Assembly (NCBI GenBank): GCA_945868805.1
Contig: CAMBMO010000001.1
Coordinates: 186,001 to 250,000 of the forward strand
Reading direction: 5' to 3'
DNA from: Singulisphaera sp. GP187
GTDB lineage: Bacteria > Planctomycetota > Phycisphaerae > Phycisphaerales > SM1A02
Length of the DNA stretch: 64,000 nt
The notes below the pieces were generated by a model. That model had not been told where the DNA came from, made no database searches, and was given only the letters and a program-made list of their open reading frames with translations. The position numbers and the translations under genes were made by a program. Shown piece by piece: positions 1 through 8,654 of this stretch (position 1 is its first letter; each line of letters opens with the position of its first letter).

Positions 1-19
1 CGTCGGACCTGTTCTGGGG

Positions 20-2296
20 GTGGCGGGGTCATTCGAGACCGACTTCAGCGGTCGATCCTTACCAGAATCTCCGAACAAATCACCTGCCGCGCGCGAGGGA
101 TCGAAAGGTCGACGAGCCATGCGTCTATCGTACGAAGCAATGAGCGGAGCCGAGGATTCACGCCCAGACGACCCCCGAAAAGTCGCAAGCGAGTCGACGA
201 CACCGATTTCGCTCAACGCTGCGATCTCGACAATCTCCGGGGTTGGATCACAGCTGTCCAGTCGATTCACCTCGCTGGGACTTCGGACCATCGGAGACTT
301 GCTGAAGCACCTGCCGATTCGGTACGAAACGGAAGTCGCTGAAGCTGCCGTCACCGAAGCGAAGGAAGCAACCGAGACAACGCAAGCATCGGTCACGCGA
401 ACTGTGCGCGGAGAAATCCAGAAGGTTCGTCATGTGCCATCCCGCAGACCAAGGATTGAAGCATTGCTTGCCGACGAGAGTGGAACGATTCGACTCATCT
501 GGTTTAACGCGCCGTGGCTCACCCGCAAGATCCATCCTGGAGTGCGCGGGATCGCGCAGGGACGCGCGAAGGTGCGGGGCGGATACCTGGAGATGGTGAA
601 TCCACGGTGGGAAGAGATTCAAGACGAGAGTGTTCCAACCCGCGGTGGCAGACTGCGACCGATCTATTCTGCGACAGAGGACTTGCAGTCGGCGCGAATC
701 GAGAAGGTCATCTCATCCGTACTCGATTGCGCACTCGATTCGGTCGTTGATCTCATCCGACCAGAGCTCATCTCACGCCGAGAACTGGTTTCGCTCCGGG
801 AGGCGTATCGAATGGTGCACGCACCACAATCCGCGCTCGAGGCTGAGAGAGGTAGAAACCGCCTCGCGTATGACGAATTGCTCTGCCTCCAACTTGCGAT
901 GGCGATGCGGCGCTGGCAAGTGCGAAATGCGATGCGTGCGCCCTCGCTCGAAATGTCTCCTGGTATCGAAGAAAAAATTCGCAGTCGCATTCCATTCGAA
1001 CTGACCGACTCCCAGCAACAAGTGTGCAGAGAGATTTCGGAAGATCTCGCCAGCACGATCCCGATGAACCGACTTCTGCAAGGAGATGTCGGTTCCGGCA
1101 AGACGGCGGTTGCGGTGCACGCGATGCTTACAGCGGTCGCCCATGGTCACCAGGCTGTGCTCCTCGCTCCAACGGAAATTTTGGCGCAGCAGCACTTGCG
1201 CACAGTCGAAGAGATGCTCGTCGGGAGTCGGGTTCGAGTCGCGGGAATGACTGGAAGTCTACGGACCGCCGACCGAGCCGTCGTCATCAACGGACTGGCA
1301 TCTGGCGAATTCGATATTGCTGTCGGAACGCACGCCTTGCTCGGCGAAGACATTCAATTCAAGAGTCTCGCGGTTGCGATCATCGACGAGCAACACCGAT
1401 TCGGAGTCGAGCAACGCGCGGCACTGCGCGCGAAGGGCGTCTGCGCCGAACTCGTTCCTCACACCCTCGTCATGACTGCGACGCCGATACCGCGAACACT
1501 CGCTCTCTCGTTCTTCGGGGATCTCGATGTCAGTTCGCTTCGCGGGCGCTTGCCCGGGCGCACAGCTCCGACGACACGGGTGATGCCGTTGGGTCGGTCA
1601 GATGAAGTCTATCGATGGCTCAAAACTCGTATCGATCGTGGCGAGCAGGTTTTCGTGGTCGTCCCTGCCATTGAGGAGAGTCAACTCGGGCTCAAAGATG
1701 TCGCAAGTCACGCGACTGCCCTCGCGGCTGGCGCCCTGCACGGCTGTCGCATTGGACAAATGCACGGGCAGATGAAGTCCGCCGAATGTGCACGGGTCAT
1801 GGACGACTTCCGTGGCGGGCTCATTGATGTGCTCGTCTGCACGATCATCATTGAAGTTGGAGTGGACGTGCCCAATGCAACTGTGATGGTGATCGAACAC
1901 GCCGAACGCTTTGGACTTGCGCAACTGCACCAACTCAGGGGGCGAGTCGGTCGTGGCGGGAAGCCTGGCTTTTGCGTGCTCATCGGCGATCCACCAAATG
2001 AAATCGCCCAAGGTCGATTTGATGCGATCGCAAACAGTAGCGATGGATTCGAGATCGCAGAGTTGGATCTCAAGCTTCGTGGTCCCGGGGAATTCTTTGG
2101 ATCCCGCCAGTCCGGCCTCCCCCCACTCCGCATCGCCGACTTGAGCAGAGACTTCGCAATCCTCGCCAACGCGCACGAAGACGCGCAGTCGTGGATCGGT
2201 ATCGCAGGCGATTTGAACGACAAACGCGATCTTCAGCTACGGCGACGAGTTCTGGGAATGTATGGATCAGCTCTGGGCCTCAGCGATGTTGGATAA
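20..2296 (+). CDS. recG: ATP-dependent DNA helicase RecG
   Basis: Superfamily 2 helicase that remodels stalled forks and Holliday junctions. An N-terminal wedge/OB region (about residues 120-210 from the GTG at 20) precedes two RecA-like domains. Walker A GDVGSGKT lies at residues 355-362, the Walker B box is DEQH near residue 456, and motif III (TATPIPRTLALS) and motif VI (LRGRVGRG) are intact. The reading frame stays open to the left edge of the window, so the true start may be upstream, at this GTG, or at the ATG at 119; the first 60 residues look unconserved. Length from this GTG (758 residues) is somewhat above the usual roughly 690-700. The next gene on the same strand follows after 58 bp. 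Confidence 0.95.
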   Translation: MAGSFETDFSGRSLPESPNKSPAAREGSKGRRAMRLSYEAMSGAEDSRPDDPRKVASESTTPISLNAAISTISGVGSQLSSRFTSLGLRTIGDLLKHLPIRYETEVAEAAVTEAKEATETTQASVTRTVRGEIQKVRHVPSRRPRIEALLADESGTIRLIWFNAPWLTRKIHPGVRGIAQGRAKVRGGYLEMVNPRWEEIQDESVPTRGGRLRPIYSATEDLQSARIEKVISSVLDCALDSVVDLIRPELISRRELVSLREAYRMVHAPQSALEAERGRNRLAYDELLCLQLAMAMRRWQVRNAMRAPSLEMSPGIEEKIRSRIPFELTDSQQQVCREISEDLASTIPMNRLLQGDVGSGKTAVAVHAMLTAVAHGHQAVLLAPTEILAQQHLRTVEEMLVGSRVRVAGMTGSLRTADRAVVINGLASGEFDIAVGTHALLGEDIQFKSLAVAIIDEQHRFGVEQRAALRAKGVCAELVPHTLVMTATPIPRTLALSFFGDLDVSSLRGRLPGRTAPTTRVMPLGRSDEVYRWLKTRIDRGEQVFVVVPAIEESQLGLKDVASHATALAAGALHGCRIGQMHGQMKSAECARVMDDFRGGLIDVLVCTIIIEVGVDVPNATVMVIEHAERFGLAQLHQLRGRVGRGGKPGFCVLIGDPPNEIAQGRFDAIANSSDGFEIAELDLKLRGPGEFFGSRQSGLPPLRIADLSRDFAILANAHEDAQSWIGIAGDLNDKRDLQLRRRVLGMYGSALGLSDVG

Positions 2297-2354
2297 GGCG
2301 AGCGGGGTGGCGCTTTCCCCAGCGCAGGACTCTCCAGCCTCCTGATAGCCTCGG

Positions 2355-3053
2355 ATGATCGTGGCTGCGATCGATATCTCCTCGACTTCCCTCGGTGTTA
2401 GTTTGTCTGGGGTGCGATTTGCCTATCGCAGAGGCTTTGCCCTCTTCGTTCCATCGCTCGAGGTTCAGCCAGGTGAACAGATTCTGCTTGCTGGAGCGTC
2501 GGGGTCTGGCAAATCGACATTGCTCCATTTGATCGCAGGAATTGAAGACCCAAGCCATGGCGAGATTCGAATCGCCGGGACGAATTTCCTCGCGCTTCGA
2601 GGGGCGAAGCGCGACACCTTCCGCGGTCGGCACATCGGGATGATCTTTCAGACTTTCAATTTGCTCCAAGGGTTCAGCGCGCTTGAGAATGTCATGCTTG
2701 CGCTCATGCTCGGCGGATTTGACTCTTCCGATCAGCGATCTCGCGCGGAATCAACTCTCACGCGACTCGGAATTGAGGATTCTCATGCGCCTGTGGAAAA
2801 CCTCTCCGTTGGACAACAACAGCGTGTCGCTGTCGCGCGCGCAGTCGCAGGCAATCCTTGCGTCGTACTCGCCGATGAGCCGACGGCAAGCCTCGATCCA
2901 GCCAATGCACGAAAGGCGATCGAGTTGATCAAGGATGCCGCTCGAACTGCGGGTGCCGCGCTCATCGTCACGAGCCACGACCCATCGCTCATCGGCGCCT
3001 TCGATCGTGTTCTCGACATCGGCCCACTCATCGCGACGGAGCGAGCCCGATGA
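2355..3053 (+). CDS. ABC transporter ATP-binding protein, LolD/MacB type
   Basis: Cytoplasmic ATPase of a type VII (LolCDE/MacB/FtsX-like) ABC system. It has Walker A GASGSGKST at about residue 47, a Q-loop glutamine (FQTFN), the signature LSVGQQQRVAVARA, Walker B VVLADEPTASLD and the switch His in TSHDPS. Its length (232 aa) is that of LolD. The stop codon overlaps the start of the FtsX-like permease by 4 bp, so the two are almost certainly one transporter. The DUF3299 gene behind them points to a metal-related role rather than lipoprotein release (inference). The first 20 residues before the fold are unconserved, so the start is not certain. Confidence 0.93.
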   Translation: MIVAAIDISSTSLGVSLSGVRFAYRRGFALFVPSLEVQPGEQILLAGASGSGKSTLLHLIAGIEDPSHGEIRIAGTNFLALRGAKRDTFRGRHIGMIFQTFNLLQGFSALENVMLALMLGGFDSSDQRSRAESTLTRLGIEDSHAPVENLSVGQQQRVAVARAVAGNPCVVLADEPTASLDPANARKAIELIKDAARTAGAALIVTSHDPSLIGAFDRVLDIGPLIATERAR

Positions 3054-4366
3054 ATGACATGACAATCGTGATTCGAAGTCTGCGGGTGCGATTGCTCACA
3101 AGCTCGATGACCGTGGCGATGGTCGCGATTGCGGTCGCACTCCTGCTCGTGATCATGTCGATGCGTGAGGCCGCCTCGCAGGCTTTCAGACGTGGCACTG
3201 GCAATGTTCATCTGCTTGTATGCGCAGACGCGAGCCCGCTCGTCGGCGTCTTGAACGGCATGTTTTATGCGAACGCGCCGGCGAACCCGATCGCTTGGAC
3301 GAAAGCTGAGGAGATTCGTGCGAGCTTCCCGTGGCAGTGGGCGATCCCAACTCAACTTGGCGACTCGTTTCAAGGATCACCGGTCATGGCGACTCGTTCG
3401 TCTTTCCTGAGCCAGTTTGAACCGGTGGTCGGTCAGCCCTTCACATTCGCAGCGGGGCGCGCGTTCACGAGTGACTTCGAAGTCGTAGCAGGATCGCAAG
3501 CCGCCAAGGAGCATGGACTTTCTGCCGGTGACGAAATCGTATTCACTCATGGAAGCGGAGCGAGTCGCGCAGGTGGTCACGAACACGCGGACCACCCCTA
3601 CTCGGTCGTTGGAATCCTCAACCCCACTGGATCGGCTCACGACCGCGCACTCTTCACGTCATTAGAGAGTAGCTGGATCATCCATGCAGAAGAACGGCGG
3701 GAAGCGCAGTCGACCGAACCGGAAGGCGAAGAACCCCACGAACACCACGAGGGAGAGCACGATCATGCGCATGTTGATGTCGATGATCTCACCGACGCCG
3801 ACAAACTCATCACGGGCATTCTTCTGCGACTGCCGACTCGGCCTGGAAGCGATGCGTCAGCGTCGATCGCATCTCAATTCGATCGACTCCGTCGTGATAC
3901 GGCGATTACCGTCGCGCAACCGGCCCAACAGATCGGTCGATTGATGTCGATCGTCGGTGATGTTGATTGGCTCTTCCTTGCCATGGGAGTGGTTGTCCTC
4001 GTCTCAAGTGCGATCAGCATCATGCTCGCGATGATCGCGTCGATGGAACTTCGTCGCAGGCAGGTCGCGGTACTCAGAGTCCTTGGGGCGAGTGCTTGGC
4101 GCGTCTTCGCCTTGACCGTGACAGAGAGCACGCTAATTGGACTCGTTGGATCGTTCCTAGGCGCGACTATCGCGCTTGGCGGATGCGAACTTGCAAGCGC
4201 GATCCTGGCGGATCGGATCGGGATCATGGTCGCTGGAACAATCGATCTCAGATCGATGGCAATGGTGACACTTGGCGCAGTCCTCCTTTCATCGCTGGCT
4301 GGAATCACACCTGCGATCAAGTCCTACCGAACTTCAGTCGCACGCCATCTGCGACCGATCGCATAA
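3050..4366 (+). CDS. FtsX/MacB-type ABC permease with His-rich extracytoplasmic loop
   Basis: Integral membrane partner of the ATPase that it overlaps by 4 bp. One N-terminal membrane segment (about residues 15-37) is followed by a large extracytoplasmic domain, then three C-terminal segments (about 305-330, 355-385, 405-425), the layout of the FtsX/MacB permease family. The extracytoplasmic domain holds two histidine clusters: GGHEHADHPY near residue 180, and a segment at about 223-248 with six His among Asp and Glu. Such clusters usually bind Zn, Ni or Cu. With the DUF3299 neighbour, the complex may handle a transition metal (inference). No solute-binding protein of the ZnuA type is encoded nearby. 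Confidence 0.9.
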   Translation: MNDMTIVIRSLRVRLLTSSMTVAMVAIAVALLLVIMSMREAASQAFRRGTGNVHLLVCADASPLVGVLNGMFYANAPANPIAWTKAEEIRASFPWQWAIPTQLGDSFQGSPVMATRSSFLSQFEPVVGQPFTFAAGRAFTSDFEVVAGSQAAKEHGLSAGDEIVFTHGSGASRAGGHEHADHPYSVVGILNPTGSAHDRALFTSLESSWIIHAEERREAQSTEPEGEEPHEHHEGEHDHAHVDVDDLTDADKLITGILLRLPTRPGSDASASIASQFDRLRRDTAITVAQPAQQIGRLMSIVGDVDWLFLAMGVVVLVSSAISIMLAMIASMELRRRQVAVLRVLGASAWRVFALTVTESTLIGLVGSFLGATIALGGCELASAILADRIGIMVAGTIDLRSMAMVTLGAVLLSSLAGITPAIKSYRTSVARHLRPIA

Positions 4367-4390
4367 CCTTTCGACTTCACCGAGCCACTC

Positions 4391-5173
4391 GTGCGAACTT
4401 TTTGGATCACCATCACGATTCTCATCGCCGGCGCGACGATCGTTCTGTTTTTCATCCCGAGCCATGTGCCTGCCTCGGGAACGGAGAGCGAGTCGAATTC
4501 AGCAATCGATTCGGGTGAGCCTGTCGAAATCCCAGCAGAAATCCCAGCAGAAATCCCAGCAGAAATCTCTCCAAGCGAAACGGCATCGGATCCCGTCGCG
4601 ACGGCGGGTGTTCGCGAGGATTCGTCGACGACGCCCGAAATCGACTCGGCGGATAAACGGATCACGAAGGGGCTCGATCAGAAGATCAAGGGAGCAACCA
4701 TTCGCCCCGGTCGGCTCGTTGAACAAGACGGAGCAATTTCTGCCGACGGCAAGTACCTCATCCGAGGCACCGGAACGAAAGAGAGCCCTTATGAAGTGAC
4801 TTGGGAGCTTCTGATGAGCGCGTCCGACACATTCATTCCACGACTCGGGGAAAAGGAAATTCCACAGCGGATTGCGATGCTCAACGGATCGCATATCAGG
4901 ATCTCTGGATACATAGCGTTTCCGCTCGTGACAACCGAAACGGATGAATGCCTCGTGATGCTAAATCAGTGGGATGGATGTTGCATCGGTGTTCCCCCAT
5001 CCCCGTACGACGCGATCGAGGTCAAGTTGTCTATCCCAAGCGAGAACACGAGAAGGCACGCGGTCCGCGTCGGAACGATCGACGGTATTTTTCACATCGA
5101 TCCATATGTCGTGGAGCGATGGTTGGTCGGGCTGTACACAATGGACGAAGCGATCCTCTCCACGGAGATGTAA
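4391..5173 (+). CDS. DUF3299 family protein, membrane-anchored
   Basis: Starts at GTG 4391, 24 bp after the permease gene. One N-terminal membrane segment (residues 4-22) is followed by a low-complexity Pro/Glu/Ile stretch encoded by a 12-nt tandem repeat, then a globular domain from about residue 120. That domain carries the DUF3299 signature: GYIAFPL, then NQWDGCCIGVPP, then an Asp/Ile-rich strand. The family has no established biochemical function that I can name, but it is often found beside FtsX-type ABC transporters, as here. The paired Cys in DGCCIG could bind metal. Probably exported and anchored on the outer face of the inner membrane. Confidence 0.8.
   Translation: MRTFWITITILIAGATIVLFFIPSHVPASGTESESNSAIDSGEPVEIPAEIPAEIPAEISPSETASDPVATAGVREDSSTTPEIDSADKRITKGLDQKIKGATIRPGRLVEQDGAISADGKYLIRGTGTKESPYEVTWELLMSASDTFIPRLGEKEIPQRIAMLNGSHIRISGYIAFPLVTTETDECLVMLNQWDGCCIGVPPSPYDAIEVKLSIPSENTRRHAVRVGTIDGIFHIDPYVVERWLVGLYTMDEAILSTEM
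4526..4561 (+). repeat. 12-nt in-frame tandem repeat, three perfect copies
   Basis: Unit GAAATCCCAGCA at 4526-4537, 4538-4549 and 4550-4561, followed by a partial copy. It encodes EIPA repeats in the linker between the membrane anchor and the DUF3299 domain. Perfect identity between copies suggests recent replication slippage; unit length keeps the frame. Confidence 0.95.
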
Positions 5174-5175
5174 CG

Positions 5176-6903
5176 ATGATGTTGACCATACTTGCCATAG
5201 TGACTGCGCTCTCCGTCGCGACGAGCGGTGACCAACCTACAGAGAGTTCGATCACTCCAAAGGAGGCAATGATCCGAGCGCATGCATTGGCGGCGAGTGA
5301 CAGTGGGCGCGTCGCCATTGTCACGATCGGCAAATCGTGGTCGGGGCATCTGATCGAAGCCATCGTGCTGAGCGACAAAGTCTCCGATGCAGCGAATCAC
5401 CCCGCCTTCCTCCTCGTGAGTGGTCTTGATGGCATGCGACCGAGCTCGGTCAGTATCGCTGTCAATGCGGCCAAGCGATTGCTCGATACTCCCGAGATTC
5501 TCAAGGACAACACTTTTTATGTGATTCCATGCGCAAATCCAGATGTGTACTTCGCTCCTCGATCAAAGTCGAGTGCAAGTGGCAATCGCAATCACAGGCC
5601 GTTCGATGAAGATCGAGATGGTCGCGTGGACGAAGATCCACCGGTCGACCTTGACGGTGATGGCGTTATCACTCAGATGCGACGCATCAATCCTCCGGCG
5701 AACGATCCCCCAACGCACCTTCCCGATCCCACGGATGTCCGACTCATGCGAACGGCCGATGCAACGAAGAACCAGCGGCCAACCCACACGATCTACACCG
5801 AAGGAATCGACGCGGACAGCGACGGGTTTGTCGCTGAAGATGATATTGGTGGAGTCGATATCGATCGAAACTTTCCTCACCGCTGGCCCGAGTTTGATCC
5901 GAGCGCAGGCTCGTATCAGTTGAGCGAACCCGAGTCCCAGGCAATCTCCACATTTGTCCTCGAACATCCTCGAATCGTCGCGAGTCTTGTCATTGGGCGA
6001 TGGGACAATCTCGTGAAGACCCCGGATTCGCAGGCGAAGGACGTTACTGGTCGCACTCCCCTCGCGCTTGATTCGGGCGATCTGGCAATTTGGTCTGAGA
6101 TGGGGCGCAAGTGGCGTGACCTCTCGGGAGGGGCACGTGCAGTTGATGTCGATCCCTCCGGATCGCTCGCGCTTTGGCTCTATGCACATCGAGGAATACC
6201 GACATTCGCGACTCAGTCTTGGGGGCGTCCAGATGCCTCGCCTGCACCACCTCTTGCAGAACCAGTTGCGCCGGTAACCGCGGATGCAACGACACCAGTA
6301 AGTCCCGTCGCGCAACCAGCTGAAAAACTAGAGGATGAAGAGGCGACGGGTTGGCTTGCGTGGAGCGATCGTGATCAAGCCGGCAAAGGGTTCATCGAGT
6401 GGAAATCCTTCAAACATCCAACTCTCGGCGATGTTGAGATCGGTGGATTCCGCCCTGGATTTCGCTCAGACCCTCCACTTGCCGAAGTTGCGAAGCTTGA
6501 TGATGCTGTTGCGGGATTCATCAGCGAACTCGCTCGGAGGCAACCGCGAGTCGTGCTCCGAAATGTCACCTCTCGCGAGTCTGCGCCCGGGATTTACGAG
6601 ATCGAAGCTGAAATCGTGAACACGGGTTGGTTTCCAACAGCAACGGCGATGGGAAAAATCAATCAGCAATCCGATCCAGTCGTCGTTCGCCTCTCACTTC
6701 CAAAGGATCGAATCCAATCTGGGCAACGTGTCACGATCGTCGACGGCCTCGCAGGTGCCGGTGGGCAGAAGTCATTCCGCTGGCTGGTGCAAGCGTCGCC
6801 ATCAGAATCCATCGTGCTCGAGACGACATGGAAACCCATGGGAACAATACGAGCCTCGATCACCGGCGACAGAGTGTCTGAAGCAAAGGTGGTGAATCCA
6901 TGA
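5176..6903 (+). CDS. Degenerate M14 carboxypeptidase-like secreted protein (predicted inactive)
   Basis: The ATG at 5176, 2 bp after the DUF3299 stop, gives a clean signal peptide (MMLTILAIVTALSVATS); the frame is open further upstream but only inside the previous gene. The body aligns with the next gene over its full length, including two Asp-rich DxDxDG loops and a D-x-R-N-F segment. The zinc ligands and catalytic residue of family M14 are replaced: the HGNE zinc motif reads DGMR (Asp85, Arg88), the third ligand His is Gly274, and the catalytic Glu is Gln347. A Pro/Ala-rich insertion follows at about residues 350-390. Likely a non-catalytic binding or regulatory partner of the active paralogue, which it overlaps by 4 bp (inference). 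Confidence 0.85.
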   Translation: MMLTILAIVTALSVATSGDQPTESSITPKEAMIRAHALAASDSGRVAIVTIGKSWSGHLIEAIVLSDKVSDAANHPAFLLVSGLDGMRPSSVSIAVNAAKRLLDTPEILKDNTFYVIPCANPDVYFAPRSKSSASGNRNHRPFDEDRDGRVDEDPPVDLDGDGVITQMRRINPPANDPPTHLPDPTDVRLMRTADATKNQRPTHTIYTEGIDADSDGFVAEDDIGGVDIDRNFPHRWPEFDPSAGSYQLSEPESQAISTFVLEHPRIVASLVIGRWDNLVKTPDSQAKDVTGRTPLALDSGDLAIWSEMGRKWRDLSGGARAVDVDPSGSLALWLYAHRGIPTFATQSWGRPDASPAPPLAEPVAPVTADATTPVSPVAQPAEKLEDEEATGWLAWSDRDQAGKGFIEWKSFKHPTLGDVEIGGFRPGFRSDPPLAEVAKLDDAVAGFISELARRQPRVVLRNVTSRESAPGIYEIEAEIVNTGWFPTATAMGKINQQSDPVVVRLSLPKDRIQSGQRVTIVDGLAGAGGQKSFRWLVQASPSESIVLETTWKPMGTIRASITGDRVSEAKVVNP

Positions 6904-8654
6904 ATCTCATTCGACTCCTTTCGATCTTGACGGTTTCTTTGGCAATGACGCCGACTGCATTGTGCCAGCAGCAACTTGCAGGAAGCGTCGATGTCGCGTG
7001 GAATCGTTTTTACGACTATCCCGAAGTGCTCGCCATTTCGCGTTCCCTTGCGAATTCCTATCCCAACCTCCTCACTCTCGAAGAGATTGGGACATCCTCG
7101 CTCGGAAGACCGTTGATCGTCTTGACACTCAATAGTCCAAAGACTGGACCGGCGAGTTCGAAGCCTGCGATGTGGATCGACGGAAATATCCACGGCAACG
7201 AAATCCAAGCGACTGAGACAGTTCTTTACTCGATGGATTACCTCTGTCGCGCGTATGGCAAGGTTCCTGCGTTGACGCAATTGATTGACCAGTCGGTCTT
7301 CTATTTCATGCCCAGCGTCAACCCAGACGGTCGCGCCAATTGGTTCAATTCCCAGAACAACTCCCACTCCTCTCGAACGGGAATGCAACCAACCGATGAC
7401 GACCGAGATGGAACCGCCGACGAAGATGGCCCGGACGATCTCGATGGCGATGGATCAACTGGGCAGATGTGGCGGAAAGATCCGCTCGGGACGCATCGTC
7501 GCAATGTTCGCGATCCCAGAATCTTCGATCGGATCTCGCAGGACCCTCGACCGGACGGCACAATCGAACATGGCGATTGGTCGCACGCTGGAAGTGAAGG
7601 AATCGATAACGACGGCGATGGGCGGATCAACGAAGACGGCCCGGGTGGATATGACATGAATCGAAACTGGCCAGGCGACTGGCAGCCCGAGCACGTCCAA
7701 GGTGGCGCAGGTGTCGTTCCGCTCTGCTTCCCCGAAACGAAGGCGATCGCGAGTTGGATCTTGAAACACCCCAACATTGCCGCGGCTCAGAGCTATCACA
7801 ATGCGGGAGGAATGATCCTGCGTGGACCCGGTGCAAAGGAACGCGAGTCGGAGTATTCAGGATCCGATCGTGAGACTTACGATTCGATCGCCAATGCGGG
7901 GGCGGAGATGCTCCCCTTCTACCGCTCGATGGTGATCTACAAGGATCTTTACACGGTTCACGGGGGATTTGTGAATTGGGTGGCCGAATCGCTCGGAGTT
8001 ATCTCGTTCACCAACGAGCTGTGGAGCGACAAGCGAATCTTGCAGAGTGGCAACGATCCATCCTCAGAGGAAATGGTTCGATGGCGAGACCGCTTGCTTT
8101 TCGGCCAGACGACAACGGACTGGAAAGAGATTCAGCACCCGGAGTACGGCACTGTGCTCGTAGGTGGCACGAATAAGTGGTCGAGTCGAATTCCACCGCC
8201 ATTCATGCTCGAAGAGGAATGCCATCGGAACTTCGCCTTCACTGCGTTTCATGCGGGACAGATGCCACTGGTCCGGTTCGACTCGGTCAAAGTGCAACCG
8301 CTCGGGGGAGATGTCTGGATCGTGACCGTCGACATCTCCAACGACCACCGCATTCCGACTCGCACCGACCGCGCAAGTACGAAGCGAATCGGATTTCCGG
8401 ATCGACTTTCGCTTAGAGGCAGTGGCATCAAGGTCATCTCCGGAGGGCCGATGCCCCAAAGACTGGGAACGACCTTTGAACCGGTGCGATTCGATCCGAA
8501 TTCGCTGCAGGTGGAAAAAGGAATTCCAGGACTTTCGACGCGAGCATTTCGATTCGTCGTTCAAGCGCTTCCAGGTGCGTCTGGTACCGTCCAATTCGGT
8601 GGCGAGAAATTCAAGAGCATCGAACAGTCCATAACGATTCCCGCCAAGCAGTGA
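6900..8654 (+). CDS. Secreted M14 zinc carboxypeptidase with calcium-loop insertions
   Basis: Metallocarboxypeptidase of family M14, exported by a signal peptide (residues 1-22, ending TALCQ). The zinc site is complete: HGNE (His98, Glu101) and His300 in SYHNAGG; Glu373 in FTNELW is the likely catalytic base. DMNRNW supplies the substrate-carboxylate-binding Asn/Arg. Two insertions (about residues 160-190 and 235-255) contain DxDxDG loops like those of dockerin and thrombospondin-3 calcium sites. A C-terminal beta-rich domain follows the peptidase domain. It overlaps the inactive paralogue by 4 bp upstream and the flavoprotein gene by 4 bp downstream. It probably degrades external peptides or peptidoglycan peptides; the substrate cannot be read from the sequence. 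Confidence 0.92.
   Translation: MNLIRLLSILTVSLAMTPTALCQQQLAGSVDVAWNRFYDYPEVLAISRSLANSYPNLLTLEEIGTSSLGRPLIVLTLNSPKTGPASSKPAMWIDGNIHGNEIQATETVLYSMDYLCRAYGKVPALTQLIDQSVFYFMPSVNPDGRANWFNSQNNSHSSRTGMQPTDDDRDGTADEDGPDDLDGDGSTGQMWRKDPLGTHRRNVRDPRIFDRISQDPRPDGTIEHGDWSHAGSEGIDNDGDGRINEDGPGGYDMNRNWPGDWQPEHVQGGAGVVPLCFPETKAIASWILKHPNIAAAQSYHNAGGMILRGPGAKERESEYSGSDRETYDSIANAGAEMLPFYRSMVIYKDLYTVHGGFVNWVAESLGVISFTNELWSDKRILQSGNDPSSEEMVRWRDRLLFGQTTTDWKEIQHPEYGTVLVGGTNKWSSRIPPPFMLEEECHRNFAFTAFHAGQMPLVRFDSVKVQPLGGDVWIVTVDISNDHRIPTRTDRASTKRIGFPDRLSLRGSGIKVISGGPMPQRLGTTFEPVRFDPNSLQVEKGIPGLSTRAFRFVVQALPGASGTVQFGGEKFKSIEQSITIPAKQ

Noticed and set aside
2297-2354. GGGG...CCCC hairpin after recG as a terminator
   Set aside because: The stem is only four pairs with a long loop and no T-run; no support for termination.
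4948-5175. 76-residue upstream extension of the inactive M14 gene
   Set aside because: It lies inside the DUF3299 gene, is Arg-rich, and the ATG at 5176 gives a clean signal peptide.
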